Assembly (NCBI GenBank): GCA_963713505.1
Contig: CAVQMC010000004.1
Location: 248,001-312,000 of the forward strand
Reading direction: 5' to 3'
DNA length: 64,000 nt
Source: CAVQMC01 sp963713505
GTDB taxonomy: Bacteria; Bacteroidota; Ignavibacteria; Ignavibacteriales; Ignavibacteriaceae
In this document: positions 26,826 to 36,578 of the stretch, one piece after another
How positions within the stretch are numbered: the first letter of the stretch is position 1
Layout: each line of letters opens with the position of its first letter
The notes under the pieces: model-generated
The model's database searches: none
The model's input: the letters and a program-made list of their open reading frames with translations, nothing else
What the model was told of the DNA's origin: nothing
Made by a program: the position numbers and the translations under genes

Positions 26826-27326
26826 TCACGGTCTAGCCGGCGGTCTTGGTAAATCGGCAGAAGTTGTAGAAGTATTATCATTACTCTTTTTTAATAAAAA
26901 GAATGCCGCCGCTCCGCCTGCAAGTGCGGCGCCTCCTGCATAAACATACCAAGGAATTCCACCGCCACCGCTGGATTCAATTTCATTGGCTGTTACTTCA
27001 AAATAAAAATCCTCACCATTTAATTGTTCTTCTTCTTGAGGATTTAACTGCCAGATAATTGTTTTTTTACCTCCTGCAAATTTGCCCTTTCCAACGTCGC
27101 CGACTAATACCGACGGAACTAATTCAAAACTAGGATCGCTGGAGCGTTTCAAAACCACACTTACATCATATTCTTTTGCCGGGTCGCCTTTTAGTTCATA
27201 ATAAATAAATACTTTTCCTTCACCCGCTTGAAATGTGGCATTTATTTTTTCCTGGGAATATGTCTGCAGGGTTGCTAAAAAGAAAATCAAAAGAGAAAAC
27301 GAAAAAATTTTGTATAAGGATTTCAT
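26826..27326 (-). CDS. Exported beta-sandwich protein with C-terminal membrane anchor
   Basis: The 166-residue product starts with a signal peptide (about 1-24, ending TYSQ), then one beta-sandwich (about 27-115) with VFIYYELKGDPAKEYDVSVV and GDVGKGKFAGGKKTIIWQLN, a module I know as the N-terminal part of Bacteroidota sulfatase-modifying-factor-like and caspase proteins. A Gly-rich stretch and one C-terminal membrane helix (about 127-145) follow, then a short polar tail ending PRPPARP. The tail would be cytoplasmic if the helix spans the inner membrane. Sandwiched between the papain-like and caspase-like genes, it may tether or regulate them. Function unknown. Confidence 0.7.
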   Translation of the reverse strand: MKSLYKIFSFSLLIFFLATLQTYSQEKINATFQAGEGKVFIYYELKGDPAKEYDVSVVLKRSSDPSFELVPSVLVGDVGKGKFAGGKKTIIWQLNPQEEEQLNGEDFYFEVTANEIESSGGGGIPWYVYAGGAALAGGAAAFFLLKKSNDNTSTTSADLPRPPARP

Positions 27327-27361
27327 TCAACTCTCCCTTATTCTGCGAAAATTGTTTTTTT

Positions 27362-28765
27362 TCAAATATTATTTATCTCTATTAAAACAGGAACTACAAA
27401 TTTACCTTCACTTTTAGCTTCGAATTTTATTTTATTCTCATATTTATAATCGATGTTTTTAGGATCAACTAGTTTATCCGATAGTACATGCGTAATTCTT
27501 TGCCAAAAAGTACCGGAACCATCTTCAACTTTTTGCATTATGCTGTCTAGATCAAGATGTTCTTTGGAATAAAGAAAACAATAGTAAGATTTACCTTTTT
27601 GTTCATCCAGCATATTGTAGCTGTTTTCATCAGGAATCGCCACATTATTTTCCCTGTACGGAAGATAAGCAAGCATTCTTTTTGTGAAAGGGAAAATACG
27701 GTAAGTTTTATATGTTAAATCAGAACTAAATGCATAAACATAAGCAGGCTCATTATTGGATATTCTTAATTCGAATAATGTGCCGGAAGGATAGGATTGT
27801 GTCATCTCAAAATATTTGCCGTTGAATTTTGATCCCATTTCCTGCCCGCTGCTTAATTTAAACTGAAGTGATCCGGTTAAGTCGGGAACATCCGGTGCAA
27901 GTTTTGTCTTGTCTATTAATTCAAAAGCATATTTGCAGAAGTAGTCAAAGTCCTTATATCTTATCCAGGTGAAACCATCATTTCCCCATCTTGTTCCCCA
28001 ACTGTTTATTAATTGAAAAGCGCCGCTGTATTTATTGTCATCGTAACCTATAACTGTTATTGCATGACCTCTATTCCATCTTTTATAATCGGTGCTGTCA
28101 GGATTCCAAACATCATGTGCATTGCTGAAAGTATAAGGGCAATCGAATGCAATTACAACCGGGTGAGATTCGGCGATACATTTTTTAACATATTTTGTTT
28201 TATCCAAGGTAGAAGAACTCACTACATCGCGGTATTCAATTATTCTATACGGAAAAGCTTTTGCTTTATCTAATGCAGTTACTTTGCGGTCGCAGTTATA
28301 CCCGAACTGATCCATTTTAACTCCACCAAAATCCTTTAAAACATCAAGTGCATTTAATAATGAAGTACCTCCGTTACAATTATCAGTAGTTCTAATTTGG
28401 TTATAAACAAAAGAAGGGGAGAACGCATTGCTGTCTATCATCGCTTGGTCCCAATTATGATGCAACGCTTCAAGAATTGTTCGGGCTGAATAAGCAGTTG
28501 ACCAGCCCGCACAAGTTCCGTATGGACCTTGATTTCCGGGAGTTGGAGAAAAGTTTTTCATGGAAGAAGCTTTAGGAAGGTTACTATAGTCTCCGCGCAT
28601 TAAAGGTGCGGCAACCGGTCTATCTTTATATAAAGAGTCGGTTAATAAAAGTCCTGTTCCAAAGTTTTGAGCAAATAGATTAATTGAAAATGACAATATC
28701 AAAACTAAAATTAGAAATGGATAAAAAAGCGAAATCTTGTGTGAGAAAATTTTTGATTTATACAT
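27362..28765 (-). CDS. Exported papain-like (C1) peptidase with DUF4384-like C-terminus
   Basis: A 467-residue exported cysteine protease. A signal peptide covers residues 1 to about 33 (ends FAQ). The peptidase domain (about 70-285) has the oxyanion Gln and Cys85 in PGNQGPYGTCAGWSTAY, the catalytic His in NRGHAITVIGYDD and the Asn in LINSWGTRWGNDGF, so the triad is intact; no inhibitory propeptide of eukaryotic type is evident. Residues about 310-430 (YPSGTLFELRISNNEPAYVY, IFPF) resemble DUF4384, a beta-rich domain often joined to caspases and kinases. It is the first gene of a four-gene minus-strand run. The divergent gene at 29141 also carries a DUF4384-like domain, linking the two runs. 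Confidence 0.87.
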   Translation of the reverse strand: MYKSKIFSHKISLFYPFLILVLILSFSINLFAQNFGTGLLLTDSLYKDRPVAAPLMRGDYSNLPKASSMKNFSPTPGNQGPYGTCAGWSTAYSARTILEALHHNWDQAMIDSNAFSPSFVYNQIRTTDNCNGGTSLLNALDVLKDFGGVKMDQFGYNCDRKVTALDKAKAFPYRIIEYRDVVSSSTLDKTKYVKKCIAESHPVVIAFDCPYTFSNAHDVWNPDSTDYKRWNRGHAITVIGYDDNKYSGAFQLINSWGTRWGNDGFTWIRYKDFDYFCKYAFELIDKTKLAPDVPDLTGSLQFKLSSGQEMGSKFNGKYFEMTQSYPSGTLFELRISNNEPAYVYAFSSDLTYKTYRIFPFTKRMLAYLPYRENNVAIPDENSYNMLDEQKGKSYYCFLYSKEHLDLDSIMQKVEDGSGTFWQRITHVLSDKLVDPKNIDYKYENKIKFEAKSEGKFVVPVLIEINNI

Positions 28766-29140
28766 TTTAACCCGTACTATATTGTTAAATAGAAAATCTT
28801 TTTGTATTCAATTTTAATCAAACAAGGAACAGTAATTTTAATTTTATTTTTTTGAGCTAATTTCCAGGATAAGTACGCTATTAATTAATGTGGAGAAGTG
28901 ATTTTAACATAGCCTTAAAAATGTAGATAAGATTTTTCAATTAATCAATAATTAGTAAAAATTTAATACCAGTCTATTAAAACTTTGTAAATTTTGAAGG
29001 GTTAATTCTCATAAATAATTGATAATTATAAAGAATAAACAATAATCAATCTTTAAAAACTTTATAAATAATTTATAAAATGTTATATTTTTATACTTCA
29101 AACTGCACTGGTTTATATTTCAAATTAAAAAGGTGATTAA
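28766..29140. promoter_or_regulatory. Divergent control region of the protease and cyclase operons
   Basis: A 375-base, strongly AT-rich gap between the papain-like gene (minus) and the DUF4384-like gene (plus). I see no RNA gene or reading frame worth reporting. It must hold the promoters of both runs. An AGGTG ribosome-binding site precedes the plus-strand ATG. A few imperfect A/T repeats (for example AATAATTGATAATTATAAAG near 29013) are not strong enough to call operators. Confidence 0.5.
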
Positions 29141-29740
29141 ATGAGCAAATTCGGTAAAATTATTTTTTTACTATTATTTTTTGCTCTTATTTCAAGTTCC
29201 TATCCGCAGAAAATCATTAAAGCTAAAATTGCAATCCTGCACAAATCTGGGGAGAATTATACAAGATTAAAAAGCAGCGACAGATTGTTTGCTGGAGATT
29301 TAATGAGGATATTTGTTTTACCATTGAATGATTGTTATGCTTATATTATTCATTCGGATAATGAAGGGGCAACTATTTTATACGACGGAACAAAAAAAAT
29401 GTTTAGGCAGGATACATTAATGCTTCCGTCTTCTTCTGAATATTATACTTTCGATGCAAAAAGTCCAAGAGCCAAAATTACAATTATCTGCAGTCTGAAT
29501 AAAATTCCGGATATTGATAAATTATTTAAAGACAAACAAGAAGTTAATAATTCATTTTGGAACAAAGTTGAATCAAAAGTTTTTGCTGAAAATATTAAAG
29601 ATCTTAATGATAAATCCGACAAACCATTTTCAATTGCCGGAAATGTAAGCGCCATTAACGAAGATTTCCTAGAGCAGCAAATAACATTTACCGGAAATAA
29701 TATGTTAATAAGAAAGTATGATATTGAAATTAAAAAGTAA
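29141..29740 (+). CDS. Exported DUF4384-like protein
   Basis: The 199-residue protein has a signal peptide (about 1-22, ending SYPQ) and a beta-rich domain resembling DUF4384: RLKSSDRLFAGDLMRIFVLP, then NDCYAYIIHSDNEGATILYD, and KITIICSLNKIPDIDKLF. DUF4384 modules are commonly joined to caspases or sit beside CHASE2 sensors; the assignment is by pattern only. It opens the plus-strand run, and its last 23 bases overlap the start of the CHASE2-cyclase gene, so the two are translationally coupled and probably act together, perhaps as a periplasmic partner of the sensor. Confidence 0.65.
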   Translation: MSKFGKIIFLLLFFALISSSYPQKIIKAKIAILHKSGENYTRLKSSDRLFAGDLMRIFVLPLNDCYAYIIHSDNEGATILYDGTKKMFRQDTLMLPSSSEYYTFDAKSPRAKITIICSLNKIPDIDKLFKDKQEVNNSFWNKVESKVFAENIKDLNDKSDKPFSIAGNVSAINEDFLEQQITFTGNNMLIRKYDIEIKK

Positions 29741-31914
29741 AAAATTAATCCGGAAAATTATTTTAATTAATCTGCTGCTGACTTTTTTAATTTCTATCAT
29801 AGTTCTTGTATTTAATATTCCCTGGAATGTTTTAGATTATAAGGTAAACGATTTTCTTTATAAAAAAGTATTAAGAAACGGTAATGGTCCGAAGGCAGAT
29901 AATAAAATTGTCTATTTAAATATAACAGACAAGTCTTATAATTTTTTCGGCAGTAATGATTTAGATCGCAATTCTCTTACTCAAATAAATAATACATTAG
30001 CCCAACTAAATCCTCAGGCAGTTTTTTACGATATTATTTTCCCTCGTTCAAGTAATTCAACCGCTGATGAAAATTTTGCCAGATCAATCGCTAATCTTGG
30101 AGTTGTTTATCTTCCTGCCGGTTTTAAATTATCAGAAGAACCTGCAAAATTCAGATGGGAAAAAGGAACTTTTTTTAGTGAACTGAAAAATGATTATCTA
30201 AAAAAATTAACAACTGAAGGAAACGGTGAACCTTATTATGGTAAGTGGGCGGTAACTCAAAAGGGAATTTTTGCAGGTCAGGAACTTAACAGCGGACATA
30301 TTTCCGTGGTTAGAGATGCGGACGGAATAATCAGGCACTTTCCTTTAGTTATAAAAGTTGATTCACTGTTTTTCCCAACTATAAGTTTAGCAATGTTTTT
30401 GGATTATAATAATATTCCTTTTAATAAAGTTAAAATTGATTGGGGCAACTATTTAATAATTCCTGCTTTAAGGAAAAGTTTTATCAGTAAAGATATAAAA
30501 ATACCTATCGATGATAAAGGAAATGTTTTTATTCCATTCCAGAATTTTTGGGATGACGGCAAAACAAAAATGATTGAAGCACAAAACTTAATTAAGTATT
30601 CGGAAGATCCTAAATATTCAATAAACCTGCATAATTTTTTTGAAGGTAATTTTGTTTTAATAAGTGATATTTCGGTAGGAACTTCTGATCTTGGACAAAC
30701 AACAATTGAAAAAGATGTTCCATTAATTACTGTTCACAGTGCGCTTTTAAATTCTTTTTTAACAAATACTTTTTATACCGAATGGAAACCTATTTATCTT
30801 GTATTGTTGATTTTTCCCTTAGGATTATTAATCGGGTTTTCATCATTCCTTAAAAGGAATATTTACCTGTATTCTATTTCCGTTTTAATTTTAGCTTTGA
30901 TTTTAGTCTTTTCCTATTTGCAAATATTGGATTTTTACTTATTTCCCGTTGCAACGGCTTTCATAAGTATATTTTTTATTTCATTAGGAATGATAATAAG
31001 TCTGAATGTTGTAATTACAAAAGATCAAGCATTTATAAAAAATGCTTTTTCCAGATATGTCCCGGAAAAAGTTGTTGATACACTTTTGGAAAATCCCGAT
31101 TTATTAAAACTCGGCGGAGAGGAAAAAGAATTAACAATTTTATTTTCGGATATTGCAAACTTTACCAACATTTCTGAAAATATAAAATCAACCGAACTGG
31201 TTTCTGTTCTTAATAAATATTTAACAGCAATGTCGGATATTGTAATTGAGAACAAAGGAATAATTGACAAATATATCGGCGATGCAATTTTAGCGGAATT
31301 CGGCGCTCCAATTTCTTTGGAAAATCATCAAGATGCGGCAGTTACTTCTGCTTTATTAATGCATAAAAAAATATCACAGTTGGATAAAGAATGGAAAAAT
31401 GCCGGTCTGCCGGATATTAGATGCAGAATAGGAATTAATTCCGGGAATGTTGTAATTGGCAACATGGGTTCCGATAGAGTTTTTGATTATACAGTAATCG
31501 GAGATGCTGTGAATACTGCTTCAAGGTTAGAAGGTGCTAATAAAAGATATAATACACATTTGATGATTTCCGAAAATACTTTCCATGGTTTGACAAAAGA
31601 TAAATATAAAATTAGAATTCTCGATGTTATTAAAGTAAAAGGTAAAAACAAGGCTGTAAAAGTTTACCATGTTTACGGTTTTTCAGATGATGCAATTAAT
31701 CAAGCAGATATAGATTATTATAATCTTTATGATGAAGCTTTTAAACTTATATATTAATAAAGACTTTGATAAGTCGTTGGATTTCTTTTCAAAAGCTCTT
31801 TCTATTAAATCCAACGATCCGGCTTCGGCAGATTTAATAAACAGAATTAAGAAAATTAAAGATCAGAAAATAGATGAAAATTGGGACGGATCAATTACTT
31901 TGTTAGAGAAGTAA
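29718..31914 (+). CDS. CHASE2 sensor / class III nucleotide cyclase (C-terminal TPR tail shifted out of frame)
   Basis: An inner-membrane sensor cyclase. After one N-terminal helix (about 12-32) comes a periplasmic CHASE2 domain (about 40-350), three close helices (about 356-376, 383-402, 408-432), and a cytoplasmic class III cyclase domain (about 445-655). Metal ligands Asp478 (LFSDIANFT) and Asp522 (IGDAIL), the base-reading Lys518 and Thr592, and transition-state Asn599 and Arg603 (VNTASRLE) are all present, so it should be active, most likely on ATP. The main frame stops at 31757; another frame (31729-31914) continues LYINKDFDKSLDFFSKALS to ENWDGSITLLEK, the TPR-like tail usual in this family. 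One extra base in the AT repeat near 31752 probably causes the break. Confidence 0.9.
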
Positions 31915-31937
31915 TTTTAATTTTTTAAGAGGGAATT

Positions 31938-32471
31938 ATGGATGACGAAAAAAGATTTAATCTATTACTTCAAATTTTATCGAGCGAGCAGCAAATTTCT
32001 CAGCGCACAGATCAAAAAGCATTTACACTAATTTCCTTAATTGGAGTTTTTACTGTTTTCTTTATCATCCATTATACTAAAATTGTTCCCAGCGTTTATA
32101 ATTCAATTATAATTTTTACTTACTTTTTTTCAGTTTTAATAGCTTTGGTTTATTTGGTAATCGTTATCTCGCCAAGAATTACGGGAACCGAAGAAACATT
32201 AGAAGAAGATAAAAAAGCATTAATTCCGACTTTCTTCGGCGGAATTTCCAAATATAAATCTGCAGAAGATTATGCAGCAAGTTTTAAAACGCTCATGGAT
32301 AATCCTGATAGAACATATCATATTTTTGCAAAAAGTGTTTACTCAATCGGCCGCATTAATAATTATAAAAATAAATTTTTACGTTACGGAATTTACTGGT
32401 TTGTTATAGCAATCGGATTGGAATTTTTAATTATTGTTTCTTTGTATGTGAGTTTATTAATTGGAAAATAA
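31938..32471 (+). CDS. PycTM-like (DUF5706-type) three-helix membrane protein, candidate cyclic-nucleotide effector
   Basis: The 177-residue protein resembles Pycsar membrane effectors (PF18967, formerly DUF5706). It has an N-terminal helix with SQRTDQKAFTLISLIGV (Asp25, Lys27), two membrane helices (about 29-47 and 56-78), a cytoplasmic loop with PTFFGGISKYKSAEDYAASF, a helix with YSIGRINNYKNKFLRYG, and a third membrane helix (about 152-174). In Pycsar, a cyclase makes cCMP or cUMP on phage infection and such proteins damage the membrane. Here it lies 23 bases after a CHASE2-class III cyclase, with a GAGGG ribosome-binding site, in the same run. Family membership is by pattern, and the ligand is unknown; cAMP is the likeliest from the cyclase residues. 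Confidence 0.7.
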   Translation: MDDEKRFNLLLQILSSEQQISQRTDQKAFTLISLIGVFTVFFIIHYTKIVPSVYNSIIIFTYFFSVLIALVYLVIVISPRITGTEETLEEDKKALIPTFFGGISKYKSAEDYAASFKTLMDNPDRTYHIFAKSVYSIGRINNYKNKFLRYGIYWFVIAIGLEFLIIVSLYVSLLIGK

Positions 32472-32642
32472 TTAAACAAATTTTTTCTTCAAAACCCTTC
32501 TCTTTTTATTTTGTTGTGAAACAATTCTTCTCATACCATTTATTTTAAATCATACTTTCCCAAAATCCTTTCTATTGTGCGCCAATTACAATTCTATATA
32601 AAGATAAATATTTAAATTATTCATAAAACTAAAGGAAAAACA

Positions 32643-33215
32643 ATGGATAAACTTTTTATACCGATATTAGAGGGAACAACAAGGCAAAAGAGAAAATCAA
32701 TTTTCGCTGCAAAACTTGTCTATAAAATTGGAAGTGAAATTGATGAAATAAAAACACAACTAGTTGATCCGTTGGATTTTAATTTTCCTTTTGACGGAAA
32801 TGATGAAGAGAACAAAGATCCAAGATATACTAAAATAACTGAAGAGGCAGACGGTTTTTTTATTGTCACTCCGGAATATAATCACGGATATCCAGGTTCG
32901 TTAAAAAGAATGCTGGACAGCGAACTAAAAAATTATATTCATAAACCTGTTGCATTTGCAGGAGTTTCAAAAGAAAGATGGGGAGGTGTGAGAGTTATAG
33001 AAGCTTTAGTTAATACGGTTAGAGAAATGGGATTGATTACAACTTTTACGGATGTTCAATTTCCAAAAGTAAATGAGATTTTTGATGATGAAGGAAATTT
33101 GAAAGACGAAAATTTTAATAGAAGAATTAAGAGGTCATTCGATGAATTAATTTGGATGGCTAAAGTTATGAAATGGGGAAGAAAAAATGTACCTAGTATT
33201 TATCATAAGAAGTAA
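32643..33215 (+). CDS. NAD(P)H-dependent FMN reductase family protein
   Basis: A 190-residue flavodoxin-like oxidoreductase. The start LFIPILEGTTRQKRKS is a variant of the FMN-phosphate loop, and the flavin-contacting motif TPEYNHGYPGSLKRMLD is well conserved, followed by HKPVAFAGVSKERWGGVRV. Such enzymes reduce FMN, quinones, chromate or azo dyes with NAD(P)H in the cytoplasm. A good AAAGGAA ribosome-binding site precedes the ATG. Its stop directly abuts the ATG of the GH15 gene. Native substrate unknown. Confidence 0.9.
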   Translation: MDKLFIPILEGTTRQKRKSIFAAKLVYKIGSEIDEIKTQLVDPLDFNFPFDGNDEENKDPRYTKITEEADGFFIVTPEYNHGYPGSLKRMLDSELKNYIHKPVAFAGVSKERWGGVRVIEALVNTVREMGLITTFTDVQFPKVNEIFDDEGNLKDENFNRRIKRSFDELIWMAKVMKWGRKNVPSIYHKK

Positions 33216-35008
33216 ATGAACTTTAAACTTATAAAAGATTATTATTTAATCGGCGGACTTTATTCCGCAGCACTTGTTTCAAAAGATGCTTCAATCGATT
33301 GGCTGTGTCTTCCTAATTTTGATTCTCCAAGTATATTTGCAAAAATTCTGGATGAAAAAGCGGGTTCATTTTCTCTTAAATTGAATGATTACAAAATTAC
33401 ATCCAATTATTTGGATGAAACTGCAATTGTTGAATTTAATATTGAATCGAAGAATTTAAAATTTACTTTAAGAGATTTTATGCTTCCTTCGCCGGAAGAG
33501 GATAAAAAAAATCATTTTCTTGTAAGAAAAATCTCTGCGATTAAATGGAAGCGGAGAAGTTACTTTTCATTTTCAATCCTAAACCGAATTATGCAAAATC
33601 CGAACCGGAATTTCAAACTAAAGATAAAATAAATTAAAAGTAAATATTGAAAATGATCGAATGGAATTAATTATTCCGGAAAATTCGAAAATAAGAGAAT
33701 TAGACGATGGATATGAAATTAAAATTAATATTAAAGAAGGCGAATCAAAATCATTAATTATTGAATATATATTGGATGATGAAGAATCGGTTTTTAATGA
33801 ACGTGATCTGGAAAATGAAACAATTGGATTCTGGAAGAATTGGATAAGCAGGGGTAGATTTTTTGATTTTCACAGGAATGATGTAGTAAGATCTTTAATT
33901 ACTTTAAAGATGATGCAGTTTTTTCATACCGGTGCAATGATTGCAGCTCCTACAACTTCTCTTACCGGATGAAATCGGCGGAATAAGAAATTGGGATTAT
34001 CGTTATGTCTGGGTCCGCGATGCAGCATTTACACTTTATGCTTTTTATGTTACTGATTATGTAGATGAAGCAGTTAAGTTTTTTAAATTTATTAAAAAAG
34101 CCGCTTCAGATAATAAAGAAAATGAGTTCGAATTAAATGTAGTTTATTCCATCTGGGGAAAAAGCGCACCGGATGAAACAGAACTTGATAATCTTACCGG
34201 GTACAAAAATTCCAAACCGGTTAAAGTTGGAAATAATGCAACCAATCAATTTCAGCTTGATATATATGGCAATTTAATCGATGCTCATTATTTTATTTCA
34301 AAAAGAGAAAAAGATAATGTAACTGTAGATAAAAAATTAATTAAAACTCTTTTGAAAAAAATAGAAGAAAATTGGATGACAAAAGATTCCGGTATTTGGG
34401 AAATGCGCGGTAATAAATATCATTACACTTACAGCAAAGTTATGTGCTGGGTTGGAGTAGATAGATCTTTACGAATGAAAAACGAACTTGAGTTATCTGA
34501 TGAAGAAATAAATAAATTAAAAAAACTTCGCCAAGAAATTAAAGACTGGATCTGGGAAAATTGCTTTGATGAAGAGAAACAAAATTTTGTCCAATACAAA
34601 GGTTCAAAAGATATTGATGCAACAAATCTGCTTTTTGTACTACTTCAATTTCTTGATAAAAACGACAGCAGAACGAAAACCATAATTGATAATACAGTAA
34701 ATGTATTATGTAAAAATGAAGTATTTGTTTACCGGTACTTAGCTGACGACGGATTAAAAGGGAAAGACAATGCATTTATTCTATGTTCATATTGGATGAT
34801 TTCTGCTTATGCAATAATTGGAGAAACAGATAAAGCTGAAGATTTATTCAAAAAGTTAAATGAACATTTTGATAAATCCGGATTAATTTCAGAACAAATG
34901 AACCAGGATAATTTTGAATATTTAGGAAACTTCCCGCAGGCTTTTTCACATTTGGGTTATTTGATGAGCGCTTATTATATTAATAGATACAGCAATAAAA
35001 AGAGTTAA
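33216..35008 (+). pseudogene. GH15 glucoamylase/trehalase-type glycoside hydrolase, broken by several frameshifts
   Basis: Three frames (33216-33632, 33661-33972, 33941-35008) make one GH15 protein of about 595 residues. The N-terminal beta domain starts DYYLIGGLYSAALVSKDASI-DWLCLP. The (alpha/alpha)6 barrel has NWDYRYVWVRDAAFTLYAFY, and the end has NFEYLGNFPQAFSHLGYL. Breaks lie at about 33545 (AAATGGAAGC), about 33570 (extra T in TTTTC), about 33632 (a T missing in AATTA) and 33962 (an A inserted in CTTACCGG, where CTTCCGG restores LPDEIGG). Intact relatives hydrolyse glucans or trehalose in the cytoplasm. Its last 63 bases overlap the convergent glycosyltransferase gene. Confidence 0.85.
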
Positions 35009-35788
35009 TATTTTTGTTAATGATTTCTGTCTTTTTCTTTTTAAATTTTTCTTTTGACCATTATTTGTAATATCTGTTTTGGTTTGTTTATTATTCAAGT
35101 CTTCTTTTCTTAGTAAATTATATTTCTTAGCTAATACTTCAGGTTTTACACCAAAGAAAAACTGAATTAAATACCAGCCGTTTACTAACTGTAACTTTAT
35201 TAATCCTTTTTTAAAAAATCTTCTTGCGGATGTTTTAACTTTTAAATTAAAAGTGTAAAGTTTTGTTTTTCTTCGTGCTTTTTTTAAGAATTCAACATCT
35301 TCAAAAAGCGGCCAATTGGGAAAACCGCCGATCTCTTCATAAAAAGATTTCCTTACAGCAATACATTGATCTCCGAATTTTGTAAATATAGAATCGAATC
35401 TTGTAAAGAAGGAATATATTTTTAGCATTAAATTTTCTTTATCAAATCCAAGTTGAAATGTGCCAATTTTATTATCCGGTTTTTCAAAAAACTTATCAAG
35501 TAATAGAAATGAATTTTTAGGAAGATTAGTATCACCATGTAAAAACAGATAGAAATCTCCCTTTGCACTTTTTATTCCCAAATTAAATTGGATACCTCTG
35601 CCCGGTTTTGAAGTAATTAATTTGCAGTTTGTTTTAGAAACCAGTTCAATTGTCCTATCATCACTTCCTCCATCAACAACTATTATTTCTATATCTGATC
35701 TGCTCTTGGAGATACAATTGATGCAATCGAGGATATTATCTTCTTCGTTGTATGTTATTATTATTACTGAATACTTTATGTCGTTCAT
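34946..35788 (-). CDS. TIGR04283-type family 2 glycosyltransferase
   Basis: A 280-residue GT2 enzyme of the TIGR04283 type, labelled 'arsenosugar biosynthesis glycosyltransferase' by family name. Motifs are YSVIIITYNEEDNILDCI, IIVVDGGSDDRTIELV, PGRGIQFNLGIKSAKGD, the metal-binding FLHGDTNLP, and GDQCIAVRKSFYEEIGGFPN followed by LFEDVEFLKKARR. The conserved domain ends near residue 225; the basic, low-complexity tail overlaps the GH15 3' end and may be non-essential. It is the last gene of a five-gene minus-strand run with a phosphoesterase, radical SAM protein, symporter and a TIGR04282 partner. The family label is not proof of an arsenosugar product. Confidence 0.87.
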   Translation of the reverse strand: MNDIKYSVIIITYNEEDNILDCINCISKSRSDIEIIVVDGGSDDRTIELVSKTNCKLITSKPGRGIQFNLGIKSAKGDFYLFLHGDTNLPKNSFLLLDKFFEKPDNKIGTFQLGFDKENLMLKIYSFFTRFDSIFTKFGDQCIAVRKSFYEEIGGFPNWPLFEDVEFLKKARRKTKLYTFNLKVKTSARRFFKKGLIKLQLVNGWYLIQFFFGVKPEVLAKKYNLLRKEDLNNKQTKTDITNNGQKKNLKRKRQKSLTKILTLFIAVSINIISAHQITQM

Positions 35789-35791
35789 GAT

Positions 35792-36578
35792 CTAAAATTT
35801 TCCCCGTATTCTTTCTTTCATCGGAAGTACCTCCAAGCATGTCGTCCACCACCCGGATAAAATAGTTTCGATAAATTCTTCAGGTAGTTTTTCATATCTC
35901 ATTTCTTCTGCTAATTTTTTGTAATCATAATTAACCGGGATATATTCTACATTTAATTTTTCTTCATCAAACTCAATTATTGTGTAACCTACGTTTGTAT
36001 TACCGTCATTTTCAGGACGGCCTATTACTCCGACATTTACAAAGTGCCGTTCACCTGAAAGTTTTCGCTGCCAGTGAATTCCTGTGTGTGTTGCACAGAT
36101 TATGTCGGCTTTGAAATCATCACAAAGTTTTTCCAAAAAATGAGTCGGAGTTGTAGTTTCCCAAAGAAACTCATTTGTTTGTCTTGGCGAACCATGACAA
36201 AGTAAGATTTTAAAATTATTTATTTCTATTCGAATTTCAGTTGGTAGTTCTTTCATCCATTTTTTAAATTCGTCGCTGGTATTACTGTAAGTGTAATCAT
36301 AACTTAGTCTCGCATAATAATTATCTCTTGGATCGGTGTAGCCGCATTGGCAGTCTTCCAGATCGTTGCCTATTGAATTATCATAGTTACCCTGAATAAC
36401 TTTAATATTATTCTCAAATCAATAATGGAAAGACTTTATCGGGATTCGGACCAAAAGCTCCAAGATCACCAAGGCAATAAATTTCATCTGCAGATTTACT
36501 TTTTGCATCTTTAATGACTTCATTTAATGCAATATGATTACTGTAAACTCCGCCGAATAAAGCAATTTTTTTAAGCAT
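35792..36578 (-). pseudogene. Calcineurin-like metallophosphoesterase, one +1 frameshift
   Basis: Two frames join into one phosphoesterase of about 260 residues. The start is the ATG at 36578 (MLKKIALFGGVYSNHIALNE); it overlaps the radical SAM stop by 8 bases. The first part has YCLGDLGAFGPNPDKVFPLL, then, after removing one T from ATTTGAG near 36419, IENNIKVIQGNYDNSIG follows with the conserved GN motif. The second part has LLCHGSPRQTNE, CATHTGIHWQRK and VNVGVIGRPEND. The first metal Asp is unusual: family DxH is replaced by GGVYSNHIAL, so one ligand may be missing or the motif may be shifted (Y-S-N-H). Operon position suggests a dephosphorylation step in the same pathway. Confidence 0.8.

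Noticed and set aside
28766..29140. Possible operator from A/T inverted repeats between the divergent operons
   Set aside because: The repeats are only A/T and imperfect; similar chance matches occur throughout this AT-rich DNA.
31938..32471. Holin-like phage protein as an alternative reading of the small three-helix protein
   Set aside because: No phage gene is nearby, the long cytoplasmic loop and C-terminal helix do not fit holins, and motifs fit PycTM-like proteins better.
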